Positions 1-8,713 of a DNA stretch of 34,923 nucleotides are shown here, piece by piece. Source of the DNA: Nitrospira sp. (GTDB taxonomy: Bacteria; Nitrospirota; Nitrospiria; Nitrospirales; Nitrospiraceae). Position numbers and translations under genes: made by a program. Where the stretch lies: the NCBI GenBank assembly GCA_005116775.1, contig SWDN01000007.1, forward strand, positions 51,492 to 86,414, written 5' to 3'. The notes under the pieces were generated by a model that was not told the origin of the DNA, ran no database searches, and saw only the letters and a list, made by a program, of their open reading frames with translations. Within the stretch, counting starts at the first letter, position 1. Each line of letters starts with the position of its first letter.

Positions 1-296
1 AAAAATTCATCGAACCGCTCGAACATCCCGACGCGATAAAAAACATTGTGGACAATGTCGAACCACCAGAGCCGTTCACATTGTTTGAGTTCGACGGGGT
101 CAGTCACGGCAAAAACTGGCGGAGCCGCGTCGTGAAAGGCTCGCCGAAAGGCTTGCGCAATCGACGCCTGCGAATCAGGTGTCTGCCGAAACCCGTGCTG
201 AACCGCATGCGTGAGATAGATGTCCGCCACCGAACCGTTAATATGAAACAACGTTTCTGCCGCGTCGAAGAAGATAACGTGGATTGGGCTTTTCAT
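1..296 (-). CDS. HAD-superfamily hydrolase, N-terminal part (runs off the left edge)
   Basis: Reading the minus strand from an ATG at 294-296 gives 98 codons that stay open to the window edge, so only the N-terminal part is present. The start MKSPIHVIFFDAAETLF is a typical HAD motif I on a hydrophobic beta-strand, with the nucleophile Asp at residue 11 followed by a Thr at 15. The following helical, Trp-rich region resembles the cap of subfamily IA enzymes. The +2 position after the nucleophile is Ala (D-A-A-E-T), not the Asp usual in phosphatases. That fits a dehalogenase/phosphonatase-like or REG-2-like branch, so the substrate cannot be assigned. The gene is divergent from the receiver-domain gene at 437, with a shared intergenic region of 140 bp. 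The family call is fairly secure; the specific function is unknown. Confidence 0.75.
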   Translation of the reverse strand, partial: MKSPIHVIFFDAAETLFHINGSVADIYLTHAVQHGFRQTPDSQASIAQAFRRAFHDAAPPVFAVTDPVELKQCERLWWFDIVHNVFYRVGMFERFDEF

Positions 297-377
297 CGTT
301 CGTCACATCCGGTTGGTATTGAATGATAGACAGACCGAACATTCAAAGTCAGAGCGTCCACCTAATCGTGCGATTTC

Positions 378-406
378 TTGACAAAGAATACCCTCACTGT
401 TAGCTT
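378..406 (+). promoter_or_regulatory. possible sigma70-type promoter for the receiver-domain gene
   Basis: TTGACA at 378-383 is a perfect -35 hexamer. It is followed after 17 bp by TAGCTT at 401-406, a weak -10 (3 of 6 matches). The site lies 31 bp upstream of the ATG at 437, on the correct strand in the divergent gap. The perfect -35 and ideal spacing support it; the poor -10 weakens it. Confidence 0.35.
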
Positions 407-436
407 CGATATCGATCAATACCATTGGAGGATTCG

Positions 437-1555
437 ATGGCATCAACCATCTTTGTCGTCGATAGCAGTCCTGCTGTCCGCCGGCTGGTCGAGCATATTT
501 CAAAGCAGGAAGGGTGTGAAGTCCTGGGATTTCAGGATGGCCCCGCAGCCTTGGATGCAGCTCGCCGAACGAGCCCGAACCTCATCATCGCAGATTACCA
601 TTTAGAAAACATGACCTTTTCTGGATTCTGCAAAGAAGTCCACAAACTGGACAACCTGGCAGAAACCTTTATCGTCTCGTTGACTAGCCCGGCGGATCGT
701 GTGGATGAAGCCCACTTGCGTTCTTTGGGTGTCAAAGCCTTTCTCAATAAACCGTTTCAGTCTGAAGACCTCATCGATGTGATCAAGGATTTGGAAATAC
801 AACAAGCAGCCACGGCGAACGGAGCAAAAAAGAAATCTCGCTCCTGGCCTCCTATGTCAAGCTCGACAGACTCGGATGATGACGCCCTCGACGATAGCAG
901 TCTGGCTGAGGAAGCAACAGATCACGCGATCGCAACCGACCTCCAACCGAAAGTCGCCACCAAGACGCAAGGATCGACAGCCGAACCGGAAGAGGCGATG
1001 AAGGGTCTTTTCGGTCAACTCCTTCAATCCATGTCGGAACGAACAGAAAAAAAGATCGCTGACTTGCTCCCTCAAATGGTGGGGAAAGATCTGGCGACAC
1101 TCGTGACCAAAGCCGTGGAAACAGAGGTGCGATCACAGATGGCCGCGTCCCTTTCGGAGGAACGATTGGCCCAAGTGCTTGAACCGTCGCTCATGACGGC
1201 ACTGCCAAAAGTGCTCTCGCGGGAAATGCCCCTCTTGCAGCCCATCATCCGGCAAAGTGTGTTCGAAACTGCGAGTCCCCTGATCAAGGAGCGTATCGAT
1301 CAATTCGTCCGGGAAGAAATCATCGCCGTTCGCACTGCACTGTCCGATATGGTTCGAGAACAACTCGGATCGCTTGAGGGACTTGTCAAGGAAGAGATCC
1401 AGCAAGCTGCCGCCAAACACACCGCTGAAATAGCCGAAGCACTCGTCCGGGCGACAGCCCGCGAGCAAGTCGAACAGGCTGTCCTGCGTCTCGTGCCGAA
1501 TCTAGCCGAAGAACAGATCAAAGCTGAGATCGTTCGCCTGACACAAGCCGCCTAG
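437..1555 (+). CDS. response-regulator receiver protein with long helical C-terminal region
   Basis: This is a protein of 372 aa. Residues 1-120 form a receiver domain: acidic Asp9, phosphoacceptor Asp53 in the strand LIIAD, Thr83 after a hydrophobic strand, and the conserved Lys105 in FLNKPF. Residues 125-180 are a polar, low-complexity linker. From about 185 to the end the protein is almost wholly charged amphipathic helix, with loosely repeated segments of the type V-x-x-x-x-P-x-L-A-E-x-x-I-x-x-E-I. There is no DNA-binding, GGDEF or kinase domain, so it is likely a single-receiver scaffold or coiled-coil partner rather than a transcription factor. ATG 437 is chosen over the TTG at 425 because GGAGG at 427-431 sits at ribosome-binding distance. 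No histidine kinase lies nearby. The family call is firm; the partner is unknown. Confidence 0.9.
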   Translation: MASTIFVVDSSPAVRRLVEHISKQEGCEVLGFQDGPAALDAARRTSPNLIIADYHLENMTFSGFCKEVHKLDNLAETFIVSLTSPADRVDEAHLRSLGVKAFLNKPFQSEDLIDVIKDLEIQQAATANGAKKKSRSWPPMSSSTDSDDDALDDSSLAEEATDHAIATDLQPKVATKTQGSTAEPEEAMKGLFGQLLQSMSERTEKKIADLLPQMVGKDLATLVTKAVETEVRSQMAASLSEERLAQVLEPSLMTALPKVLSREMPLLQPIIRQSVFETASPLIKERIDQFVREEIIAVRTALSDMVREQLGSLEGLVKEEIQQAAAKHTAEIAEALVRATAREQVEQAVLRLVPNLAEEQIKAEIVRLTQAA

Positions 1556-1576
1556 CGCGCTCGCATCTGCTAGAAC

Positions 1577-1696
1577 TTACCCCTTCTTGCCCTTCTTCGC
1601 TTTACTTCTGCTCGCTGTCGCCAATGCCTTCACCCGTGCGACACTCTTTCGATGCTTCTTTCTCGTCTTGCGATCTTTCTCACGGCCTGTGGCCAT
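1577..1696 (-). CDS. very small, highly basic hypothetical protein (39 aa)
   Basis: The reading frame encodes 39 residues of which more than a third are Lys or Arg, beginning MATGREKDRKTRKKH and ending in a Lys/Gly-rich tail. An ATG at 1694-1696 is preceded by GGGAGA at good spacing. The frame stays open upstream of this ATG, but the extra residues look non-coding and the Shine-Dalgarno marks the shorter start. Such tiny basic proteins are annotated as hypothetical in many bacteria, and nucleic-acid or ribosome binding is a guess from composition only. The gene is convergent with the receiver gene, whose stop is 22 bp away. Confidence 0.6.
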   Translation of the reverse strand: MATGREKDRKTRKKHRKSVARVKALATASRSKAKKGKKG

Positions 1697-1857
1697 AGTT
1701 TCTCCCAATGGTAAAAAGTGGAAGCGGAACGAATCCCTCGCCCTCGCTGTATGCGAGTCTGTATAACACACGGCATCACACCCCTCAAGTAAAGTCTGTT
1801 GCTCACATCGCCTTGAGAGGCATGCATCCGCATGCTAAGATGCGCCACTCTTCGAGC

Positions 1858-1998
1858 AGAGTGCTGAAAAATTCCGCCAGCGGCGTTCTCGGATCGATCA
1901 GACCCTCAACGTACCCCAGAGGGTACGCCTCGGCCCTTCACTCGCTGCGGCCTTGCTGGTGGAACGTCGCGTCTAGACGCGACGGGGTGGGCGGGTGA
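1858..1998. repeat. dispersed intergenic palindromic element (about 140 bp)
   Basis: The gap 1697-2083 has no convincing gene but carries a structured element. It contains a hairpin with 7-bp perfect arms (CGTACCC / GGGTACG) around CAGA at about 1910-1927. It also contains a perfect 20-bp palindrome at 1965-1984 centred on CTAG. From memory, sequences of this type recur between genes in Nitrospira, but only one copy is present here, so its dispersed nature is recollection. Its role (terminator, REP/MITE-like element) is unknown. Confidence 0.55.
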
Positions 1999-2083
1999 GA
2001 AATCTGGTCTTTTTGATCACTCTGCTGTATGTATCGCCTTTGGGCCACAGATATGGGCCGTGAAGTTAGGACACTACGATTAA

Positions 2084-4852
2084 ATGAGCTCTCCTCAACT
2101 CGATAAAACCTACGATCCGAAGGCAGTCGAAGCGCGTTGGTCTCAGGTCTGGCAGGAGCAAGGCTATTTCCACGCCTCGCCGACCCATACAGGCCAACCC
2201 TACAGCATCGTGATTCCTCCGCCCAATGTCACCGGCTCACTCCATGTCGGCCATGCGCTGAATCATTCGATACAAGACATCCTCATACGCTGGCGGCGTA
2301 TGCAAGGCCGCAATGTCCTCTGGCTACCCGGCACCGATCACGCTGGTATCGCCACACAAAATGTCGTGGAAAAACAGCTCATGGGCGAAGGTGCTTCCCG
2401 AGAATCTTTGGGACGCGAACGCTTCATTGAGCGAGTCTGGCAATGGAAGGCCACGTCAGGGGATACCATTATCCGTCAACAGAAACGGCTTGGTGAATCC
2501 TGCGACTGGGATCGTCTTCGCTTCACGATGGATGAAGGGCTGTCGAAAGCCGTCCTCGAAGTCTTTGTTCGGCTCTATGAAGATGGGCTGATCTACCGGG
2601 GCGAACGACTGATCAATTGGTGCCCCCGCTGTCTGACTGCTCTTTCGGACATCGAAGTCGAGCACGAAGATGTGAAGGGCAAGCTCTACCATATCCGCTA
2701 TCCGCTCGTGGACGATCCCCAGACCGCACTTATCGTCGCGACGACCAGACCAGAAACGATGCTGGGCGACACTGCCGTGGCCGTCCACCCTGAAGACCCC
2801 CGTTATAACGGGTTGATAGGCAAACGCGTGCGTCTGCCTCTGACCAGCCGGACCATCCCGATTGTCGGCGACGCAATCCTCGTCGACCGCGAGTTCGGCA
2901 CCGGCGCCGTGAAGATCACCCCAGCACACGACTTCAACGACTTTGAAGCAGGCGAACGGCACCAACTTCCAAGACTGCCGATTTTGGACCACCAAGCGTT
3001 ACTCGATCTTGACGCCCTTAATACGGCAGGCGTCGAATCGGAGCTATCGACAAGCATTGCTGGCCTTCCCGGCTCAAAGGCGCGTCCGAAGATCGAACAG
3101 GTATTGAAAGATCGTGGCCTGCTGGTGAATGTCGAAGATCATAAGATGGCGATTGGGAAATGTTACCGATGCAAGACGGTGGTCGAGCCGTATCTGTCAC
3201 CGCAATGGTTCGTGAAGATCAAACCGCTTGCCGAGCCAGCAATCACAGCAGTTGAAGATGGACGCATTCGGATTGTTCCTGAAGGCTGGACCAATAACTA
3301 CTTGGGCTGGATGCGGGAGATTAAAGACTGGTGTATCTCACGACAAATTTGGTGGGGCCATCAGATTCCTGCCTGGTACTGTACGACTTGCAACAGTGGC
3401 CTCTTTCTATCAAAAGTACCCATGGGTACCCCTGTGACAGCACACGCATTCCTTACAATTCTACAGGGAGCCAAGCCCATAGTGGCCCGCTCAGCTCCAA
3501 CGAGTTGCCCCGCGTGCAACGGAACGTCGTTCCTCCGCGATCCCGACGTCCTCGACACCTGGTTTTCGTCCGCCCTCTGGCCATTCTCTACATTGGGATG
3601 GCCTGAACAGACGGTCGAACTCAAAACCTATTACCCAACCTCGACCCTCGTGACCGGACTCGACATTCTCTTCTTCTGGGTCGCCCGCATGATCATGATG
3701 GGGCTGAAATTTATGGACGAGGTTCCTTTCCGCGACGTCTACATCCATGCCCTCGTGCGGGATGCCGAAGGGCAGAAGATGAGCAAGTCGAAAGGCAACG
3801 TTATCGATCCACTCCATGTCATGGAGGAGTTCGGCACCGATGCGCTCCGCTTCACACTTGCATCGATGGCCTCACCGGGACGCGACATCAAACTCGCGGA
3901 GGAACGCATCGAAGGCAACCGCAATTTCGCAAACAAGATTTGGAACGCGGCTCGTTTCAGCCTCATGAATCTCGATGGGCCACGAACCGCCGTCGCGCCG
4001 GCAGACCGTTCCTTCCCCGACCGTTGGATTTTGAGCCGCCTCAATCACACCATCCAGCTCGTCACGTCCGAGTTGGAGAACTATCGGTTCGATCGCGCCG
4101 CCAATGCCCTCTATCAATTTATTTGGCACGAGTACTGCGACTGGTACCTCGAACTGATCAAGCCCACACTTCAAAATGCAGCAAGCCCTGACGCGCCAGG
4201 AACCAGACAGACCCTTGTCGAGACGCTAGAGACCACCATGCGGCTCCTGCATCCATTCATGCCGTTTCTCACCGAAGAAATCTGGCAAACGCTTCCGCAC
4301 CAGGGTGAGAGCATCGTGATTCAACGCTATCCCACTTCGGACACCGCGTGGATTGCGCCTGACATGGAACAGCGTTTTGGTCTGCTCGAACAGACGATTG
4401 GATTGGTGCGCGCGTCCCGCGTCCTCTTGAACTATCCTCCAGGACAACAGATTACGTTCTATGTCTCGCACAACGAGCCGCAACGGCAACGCCACTTGGA
4501 GCAACTCCAGAAGTATCTCATCCATCTTGGCCGTGGCACGGTCGATCTCACCCCCACAACAACCTGGCCGACCGATAACCTTCTCCGGCTCGTCGCAGAG
4601 GGCCTATCCGTCGGCATCGTGGTGACCGGCGAGGTCGATCTCAACAAAGCGTTGGATCGCATCCTCAAAGAACAATCCGAACAGACGAAAGAGATCGGAC
4701 GGCTGGAAGGAAAACTGGGCAATCAGGAGTTTGTGGCCAAGGCCCCGCCCGAGGTCATTACAGATCACCAGGATCGACTGACAAGTCTGCGCCGAGATCA
4801 AGCCATGCTCGCGAACAGCGAGCAACAGTTGCGCGCCATGCTGGGAGGGTGA
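2084..4852 (+). CDS. valS: valyl-tRNA synthetase
   Basis: ValS charges tRNA-Val with valine in the cytoplasm. The 922-aa product has the usual length. The class I signature HVGH follows PPPNVTGSL at about residues 46-57, and KMSKS is at 565-569. The central editing domain (CP1) is between them, with the typical segment TTRPETMLGDTAVAVHP at about 222-238. Cys pairs in the insert (CPRC, CYRC, CTTC, CPAC) are likely zinc sites. The C-terminal 80 residues form the ValS-specific coiled coil that contacts the tRNA. nadC begins 3 bp after the stop, implying co-transcription. I saw no T-box-like leader upstream. Confidence 0.98.
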   Translation: MSSPQLDKTYDPKAVEARWSQVWQEQGYFHASPTHTGQPYSIVIPPPNVTGSLHVGHALNHSIQDILIRWRRMQGRNVLWLPGTDHAGIATQNVVEKQLMGEGASRESLGRERFIERVWQWKATSGDTIIRQQKRLGESCDWDRLRFTMDEGLSKAVLEVFVRLYEDGLIYRGERLINWCPRCLTALSDIEVEHEDVKGKLYHIRYPLVDDPQTALIVATTRPETMLGDTAVAVHPEDPRYNGLIGKRVRLPLTSRTIPIVGDAILVDREFGTGAVKITPAHDFNDFEAGERHQLPRLPILDHQALLDLDALNTAGVESELSTSIAGLPGSKARPKIEQVLKDRGLLVNVEDHKMAIGKCYRCKTVVEPYLSPQWFVKIKPLAEPAITAVEDGRIRIVPEGWTNNYLGWMREIKDWCISRQIWWGHQIPAWYCTTCNSGLFLSKVPMGTPVTAHAFLTILQGAKPIVARSAPTSCPACNGTSFLRDPDVLDTWFSSALWPFSTLGWPEQTVELKTYYPTSTLVTGLDILFFWVARMIMMGLKFMDEVPFRDVYIHALVRDAEGQKMSKSKGNVIDPLHVMEEFGTDALRFTLASMASPGRDIKLAEERIEGNRNFANKIWNAARFSLMNLDGPRTAVAPADRSFPDRWILSRLNHTIQLVTSELENYRFDRAANALYQFIWHEYCDWYLELIKPTLQNAASPDAPGTRQTLVETLETTMRLLHPFMPFLTEEIWQTLPHQGESIVIQRYPTSDTAWIAPDMEQRFGLLEQTIGLVRASRVLLNYPPGQQITFYVSHNEPQRQRHLEQLQKYLIHLGRGTVDLTPTTTWPTDNLLRLVAEGLSVGIVVTGEVDLNKALDRILKEQSEQTKEIGRLEGKLGNQEFVAKAPPEVITDHQDRLTSLRRDQAMLANSEQQLRAMLGG

Positions 4853-4855
4853 CCG

Positions 4856-5740
4856 ATGGTCAAGCCCCCGGTTGCCGACATACGGCGAGCTGTTCGGCTG
4901 GCACTCCAAGAAGATCTTCCACGCAACGATGTCACGACTGAGGCGCTCTTCCCCGCTCCTACACCGGCGCGCGCGCGTATTATCGCCCAACAATCGCTGG
5001 TCATCGCCGGGCTTGCGGCAGCCGTGCATACGTTTGAGGCGATGGATGCATCCCTCGTCTTGTCCCTCCACCGCCAGGATGGCGAACGCGCACAAGATGG
5101 AGACTGCCTTCTCCAGATCGAAGGCGATGGGCGATCCATCTTGAAAGCCGAGCGCGTTGCGCTGAACTTTCTCCAACACCTCTCCGGTGTCGCCACCTTG
5201 ACGCGCCAGTTCTGCGACGCAGTTCATGGATACCCCGTGACCATCTTAGATACGAGGAAGACAATCCCGGGCTTACGCGCGCTTCAGAAATGGGCAGTGG
5301 TCCTCGGCGGAGGCACGAATCACCGCCGATCCTTGAGCGACGGCGTCCTGATCAAAGACAATCATCTTGTCCTCCTGAACCAGACGACAACGCCGATTCT
5401 CACCGCCTGCCGCAAAGCGAAAGCCAACGCCCCTCGCGGCATGAAGATGATCGTGGAAGTAGAATCCTTGGCAGAGGTGCGGCAGGCCATCGCAGGACAA
5501 GCCGACATCATTCTACTGGACAACATGAACCCAGCAACCGCCCGTCAAGCCATCCGGCTGATCAAGGGGCGAGCACTCGTGGAGGTGTCAGGAGGAATCA
5601 CGCTGAAGAATGTCCGCGCCATGGCGGCAGCCGGTCCTGACCGTATCTCCATCGGAGCCCTCACCCATTCAGCTCCCGCCGCGACACTCAGTCTCGTGCT
5701 TGAACCGCGCCGCCGGCATCAGCCCCGTTCATTTGGTTGA
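4856..5740 (+). CDS. nadC: nicotinate-nucleotide pyrophosphorylase (carboxylating)
   Basis: NadC converts quinolinate and PRPP to nicotinate mononucleotide, CO2 and pyrophosphate in de novo NAD synthesis. The 294-aa protein shows the family signature TRKTIPGLRALQKWAV, then GGGTNHR, then VLIKDNHL, which supply the quinolinate- and PRPP-binding basic residues. The C-terminal half carries EVESLAE and LLDNM strands of the alpha/beta barrel and the phosphate-binding VSGGI and SIGALTHS motifs. It starts 3 bp after valS. The last codons and the TGA stop lie inside the left arm of the repeat at 5728-5826, so the extreme C-terminus (after about residue 288) is probably repeat-derived. Function is confident. 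Confidence 0.97.
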   Translation: MVKPPVADIRRAVRLALQEDLPRNDVTTEALFPAPTPARARIIAQQSLVIAGLAAAVHTFEAMDASLVLSLHRQDGERAQDGDCLLQIEGDGRSILKAERVALNFLQHLSGVATLTRQFCDAVHGYPVTILDTRKTIPGLRALQKWAVVLGGGTNHRRSLSDGVLIKDNHLVLLNQTTTPILTACRKAKANAPRGMKMIVEVESLAEVRQAIAGQADIILLDNMNPATARQAIRLIKGRALVEVSGGITLKNVRAMAAAGPDRISIGALTHSAPAATLSLVLEPRRRHQPRSFG

Positions 5741-5826
5741 TTTGGTTTGTTTGGTTGGTTTCGTTCATGGCGTGGGATTTTTTTAACCAAACAAACGAAA
5801 CAAACCGAATAGACCAAATAACAGTC
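5728..5826. repeat. 9-nt-period inverted-array hairpin, copy 1
   Basis: The left arm is a run of units in 9-nt phase related to GATTTGGTT (for example TGTTTGGTT, then GGTTTCGTT). After a loop of about 20 nt with a T-run, the right arm has the complementary phase (AACCAAACA, AACGAAACA, AACCGAATA). The units are complementary, so the whole folds as a long imperfect hairpin. It overlaps the nadC stop codon and ends 13 bp before birA. Related copies are at 6691, 11489, 25933 and 28575. Confidence 0.85.
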
Positions 5827-5839
5827 CTTCTGGTAAATC

Positions 5840-6679
5840 ATGCAACCTTCGCCACCACTGACACGCGACACCATCCACAGCACCCTCTCGACTAAGTGGC
5901 TGGGACGCCGCATCGAACTATTCGATTGCCTCCCTTCAACGAATCGAGAAGCCGTTCAGCTCGTGCAAGCAAAAGTAGAGCATGGCACAGTCGTTATCGC
6001 TGATAGCCAGACCGCCGGACGCGGGCGTCTCTCCAGAAGCTGGTTTTCTCCGGCCGGCGCTAATCTCTACTGTTCCATTATCCTCAGCGCCACACGCCCG
6101 GCGGAGCGTCTCACGGAATGGCTTTCCTGGCTGCCGCTGATCTCTGCGCTGGCCGCAGCAGAAGCGATCGAACAGGTCTCGTCTGTCCAAGTCTCCGTGA
6201 AGTGGCCCAACGATCTCCTGATTTCGGAACGAAAGGTCGGAGGAATTCTTTGCGAAAGTGGCACAGGCGCAGGATCAGGTCCTTTCCAGGTCATCGGGAT
6301 TGGCCTCAACGTGAACGGCGACAGGGGTGACTGGCCTGCCGACTTGCGCGATTCAGCCACGTCGATCTGGCAAGAACGGAAAATTGTGGTCGATCGCAAC
6401 AGACTGCTCGCGCAGCTGCTGCTCGAACTCGAACAGTGCCTCGATGAATTGGCTGCTCACGGAACAAACCGGCTCGCAATGGCCTATCACAAACGATGCT
6501 CAACCATCGGGCACAAGGTGCAAGCATCGTTGGCCAATGGAAGTGTGATTCTTGGACTTGTCGAGGGAATCGGCCAGGATGGATCCTTGCGCATTCGACC
6601 GGAAGCAGCTCAACCTGGTTCGGGAACACCGGAAGTCATGCACTTGCGTGTAGCTGACATCATCCATGTGAGGCGCTAG
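5840..6679 (+). CDS. birA: biotin--[acetyl-CoA-carboxylase] ligase (monofunctional)
   Basis: The enzyme activates biotin with ATP and transfers it to the biotin carboxyl carrier protein. In 279 aa it shows ADSQTAGRGRLSRSWFSP (the adenylate-binding GRGR loop, near residues 54-71), KWPNDLL and KVGGILCE (about 121-137), then the IGIGLNVN strand. The C-terminal 45 residues form the small SH3-like cap. There is no N-terminal helix-turn-helix, so it should be a class I ligase without the repressor function of E. coli BirA. It lies between two copies of the 9-nt-period repeat. The ATG has no strong Shine-Dalgarno. Confidence 0.95.
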   Translation: MQPSPPLTRDTIHSTLSTKWLGRRIELFDCLPSTNREAVQLVQAKVEHGTVVIADSQTAGRGRLSRSWFSPAGANLYCSIILSATRPAERLTEWLSWLPLISALAAAEAIEQVSSVQVSVKWPNDLLISERKVGGILCESGTGAGSGPFQVIGIGLNVNGDRGDWPADLRDSATSIWQERKIVVDRNRLLAQLLLELEQCLDELAAHGTNRLAMAYHKRCSTIGHKVQASLANGSVILGLVEGIGQDGSLRIRPEAAQPGSGTPEVMHLRVADIIHVRR

Positions 6680-6690
6680 CAGAAGAAGAC

Positions 6691-6780
6691 CGATATTTGG
6701 TTTATTTGGTTTGTCTCATTTGTTTGGTTGAACGAAACTAACCCGACAGACTAAACAAACCAGATGAACTAGATTGCCTA
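6691..6780. repeat. 9-nt-period inverted-array hairpin, copy 2
   Basis: The left arm has TATTTGGTT-type units (6693-6730). The right arm starts directly at 6731-6732 with AACGAAACT, AACCCGACA, GACTAAACA, AACCAGATG, AACTAGATT in exact 9-nt phase. It occupies nearly all the space between birA (stop at 6679) and dnaJ. The TAG at 6770-6772 in the right arm is the last stop before the dnaJ reading frame. Confidence 0.82.
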
Positions 6781-6809
6781 CTGGCCAAACCATCCAACCA
6801 AACCGTACA

Positions 6810-7939
6810 ATGGCTCCTATGCTCCTCGTGATAGATATCGTGACTACTACGAAACCTTAGGCGTCGAACGAACCGCCTCCGACGAGGACCTCAAGAAGGC
6901 CTATCGGAAGATGGCCCGTCAACACCATCCCGATCTCCAAACGGGAGAGGCTCAGAAAAAGACATCGGAAGAAAAGTTCAAAGAAGTCAATGAAGCCTAC
7001 GAGACGCTGAGCGATCAGGATAAACGCAAACGCTACGACATGTTCGGTCATGCCGGAGCCCAGCAAGGCGGAGGCCCTGACGGATTCGGTGGAAGCGGCT
7101 TCGGCGACGCCTTCAACGATATCTTCGAGGACTTTTTCGGCGGTCAGCGAGGCGGGAGTCGCGCGGAGCGCGGCAATGATCTCCAATACAATCTGGAACT
7201 GACTTTCGAAGAGGCCGTCTACGGGAAAGAGGCCAAGCTCAAAATCCCGCGATGGGAAGTCTGCGGTGATTGCAAAGGAAGCGGCGCCAAGAGCGCGGCA
7301 TCGGTCAAGACCTGCCCCAGCTGCAAAGGGGCTGGGCAGATGCGGTTCCAGCAAGGGTTCTTCAGCATCACTCGTCCCTGCGGCCAATGCGAAGGAGCCG
7401 GACGAATCGTCACAGAGCCCTGCACTGCCTGTCAAGGCCGTCAACGCACCTATCGAGAGCGAACCATCGCCGTGCATATTCCAGCCGGCATCGAGTCAGG
7501 CATGCGCCTGCGCCTCTCGAACGAAGGAGAGCATGGCCTCAACGGAGGCCCGCCAGGCGATCTCTATGTGGCAATTACCGTGAAGCCGCATCCGATCTTC
7601 CGGCGTGAGGGACACGATATTCTCTGCGACGTCCCGATTCAATTCGTCACAGCCGTACTTGGAGGAAAGATTGAGGTTCCCACGCTAAAAGGCAATACAG
7701 TCATCAAGATTCCTGCCGGCACGCAGCAGGATAAGACCCTGCGCATCAAAGGTATCGGCATTCCCAGCCTGAAGAACCAGAGCACCGGCGACCAATTATT
7801 TGTCATCAAGATTCAGATTCCCACCAAACTGACCGCTCGCCAAAAAGAATTGCTCAGCGAATTTGCCAAAGAGAGCGGCATGACGATGGAAGAAGACAGC
7901 GACGGCTTCTTCGACAAGATGAAGACCTTCTTCGAATAG
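6810..7939 (+). CDS. dnaJ: chaperone DnaJ (start apparently frameshifted)
   Basis: DnaJ is the Hsp40 co-chaperone that delivers unfolded clients to DnaK and stimulates its ATPase. The J domain reads RDYYETLGVERTASDEDL onward with the HPD tripeptide, followed by a Gly/Phe-rich segment. The zinc domain has four Cys motifs (CGDCKGSG, CPSCKGAG, CGQCEGAG, CTACQGRQ), and then come the client-binding beta domains. The J-domain frame has no ATG, GTG or TTG between the stop at 6770-6772 and the internal ATG at 6911, which would delete half of the J domain. An ATG at 6810 is in the +1 frame. One extra base near 6818 would join it to the J domain and give about 376 aa, the normal length. Either a 1-nt error or mutation is present, or a rare codon is used. 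rsmE follows after 30 bp. Confidence 0.9.
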
Positions 7940-7969
7940 CGACGGTGGTTATCGCCAGATACCCGCACT

Positions 7970-8713
7970 ATGTCCACGTTCTTTGTCGATCCAGACTCCG
8001 TCACTCCTCCTACAATCAGCATCACCGGAGACCTTCTTCATCATCTTCGGAGTAGTCTCCGTGTGCAGTCTGGAGACGTCCTCATCCTAAACGATGGATG
8101 TGGAACCCGCTATCGCGTCGAGGTCACCCACATCACCTCACTGGCTATAGACAGTCGCATCATCGACCGACAGACCGAGCCGACTCATAGGTTTGCGCCG
8201 ATCGTGCTGGGACAAACCTTGATCAAAGGCGACAAGATGGACTGGGTGATTCAGAAGGCCACAGAACTCGGAGTCGCTGCCATTGCGCCCATTCAGAGCA
8301 CCCACAGCGTCATCAAGCTGAACCCAGACCGTCTGGAACATCAGCGATCCAGATGGGAGCGCATTGCGCGCGACGCAGCTCAACAATCGGAACGGTGGAC
8401 CATTCCTACTATTGCAGACCCGGTCAGTCTCGCAGAGATCTTCCGACAATACGCCTCAGCACCGCTGAAGAGCATACTCATAGAACGCTCCAGCGGCCCT
8501 TCGCTCGCAACCGTCTCATTACCGCGAGATTCTCAAAACCCAATTGTTCTGTTGGTAGGTCCGGAAGGAGGCTGGACGCCGGACGAGCAGCGACTTGCAC
8601 AGGAACAGGGCTTCCTTTCGCTCACCCTTGGGCCACGAATCTTGCGCGCCGAGACCGCAGCGATCGCCGCGCTCAGCATTCTCCAATCAAGGCTCGATGT
8701 CACTCAATCGTGA
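7970..8713 (+). CDS. rsmE: 16S rRNA (uracil(1498)-N(3))-methyltransferase
   Basis: RsmE methylates N3 of U1498 in 16S rRNA using S-adenosylmethionine. The 247-aa protein has the N-terminal PUA-like domain (HHLRSSLRVQSGD) and the SPOUT methyltransferase domain. Family motifs are QTLIKGDKMDWVIQKATELG, then VGPEGGWTPDE, LGPRILRAETA and AIAALSILQ; the last three build the trefoil-knot cofactor site. Its position right after dnaJ is a common arrangement. The TGA stop lies within the first unit of the heptamer repeat that begins at 8709. Confidence 0.96.
   Translation: MSTFFVDPDSVTPPTISITGDLLHHLRSSLRVQSGDVLILNDGCGTRYRVEVTHITSLAIDSRIIDRQTEPTHRFAPIVLGQTLIKGDKMDWVIQKATELGVAAIAPIQSTHSVIKLNPDRLEHQRSRWERIARDAAQQSERWTIPTIADPVSLAEIFRQYASAPLKSILIERSSGPSLATVSLPRDSQNPIVLLVGPEGGWTPDEQRLAQEQGFLSLTLGPRILRAETAAIAALSILQSRLDVTQS

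Noticed and set aside
1985-2083. Possible T-box or riboswitch leader before valS
   Set aside because: No specifier loop, T-box sequence or terminator/antiterminator pair is visible, and such leaders are not expected in this group.
5728-5826. CRISPR array
   Set aside because: The units are 9 nt, contiguous and inverted between arms; there are no spacers of constant length and no cas genes.
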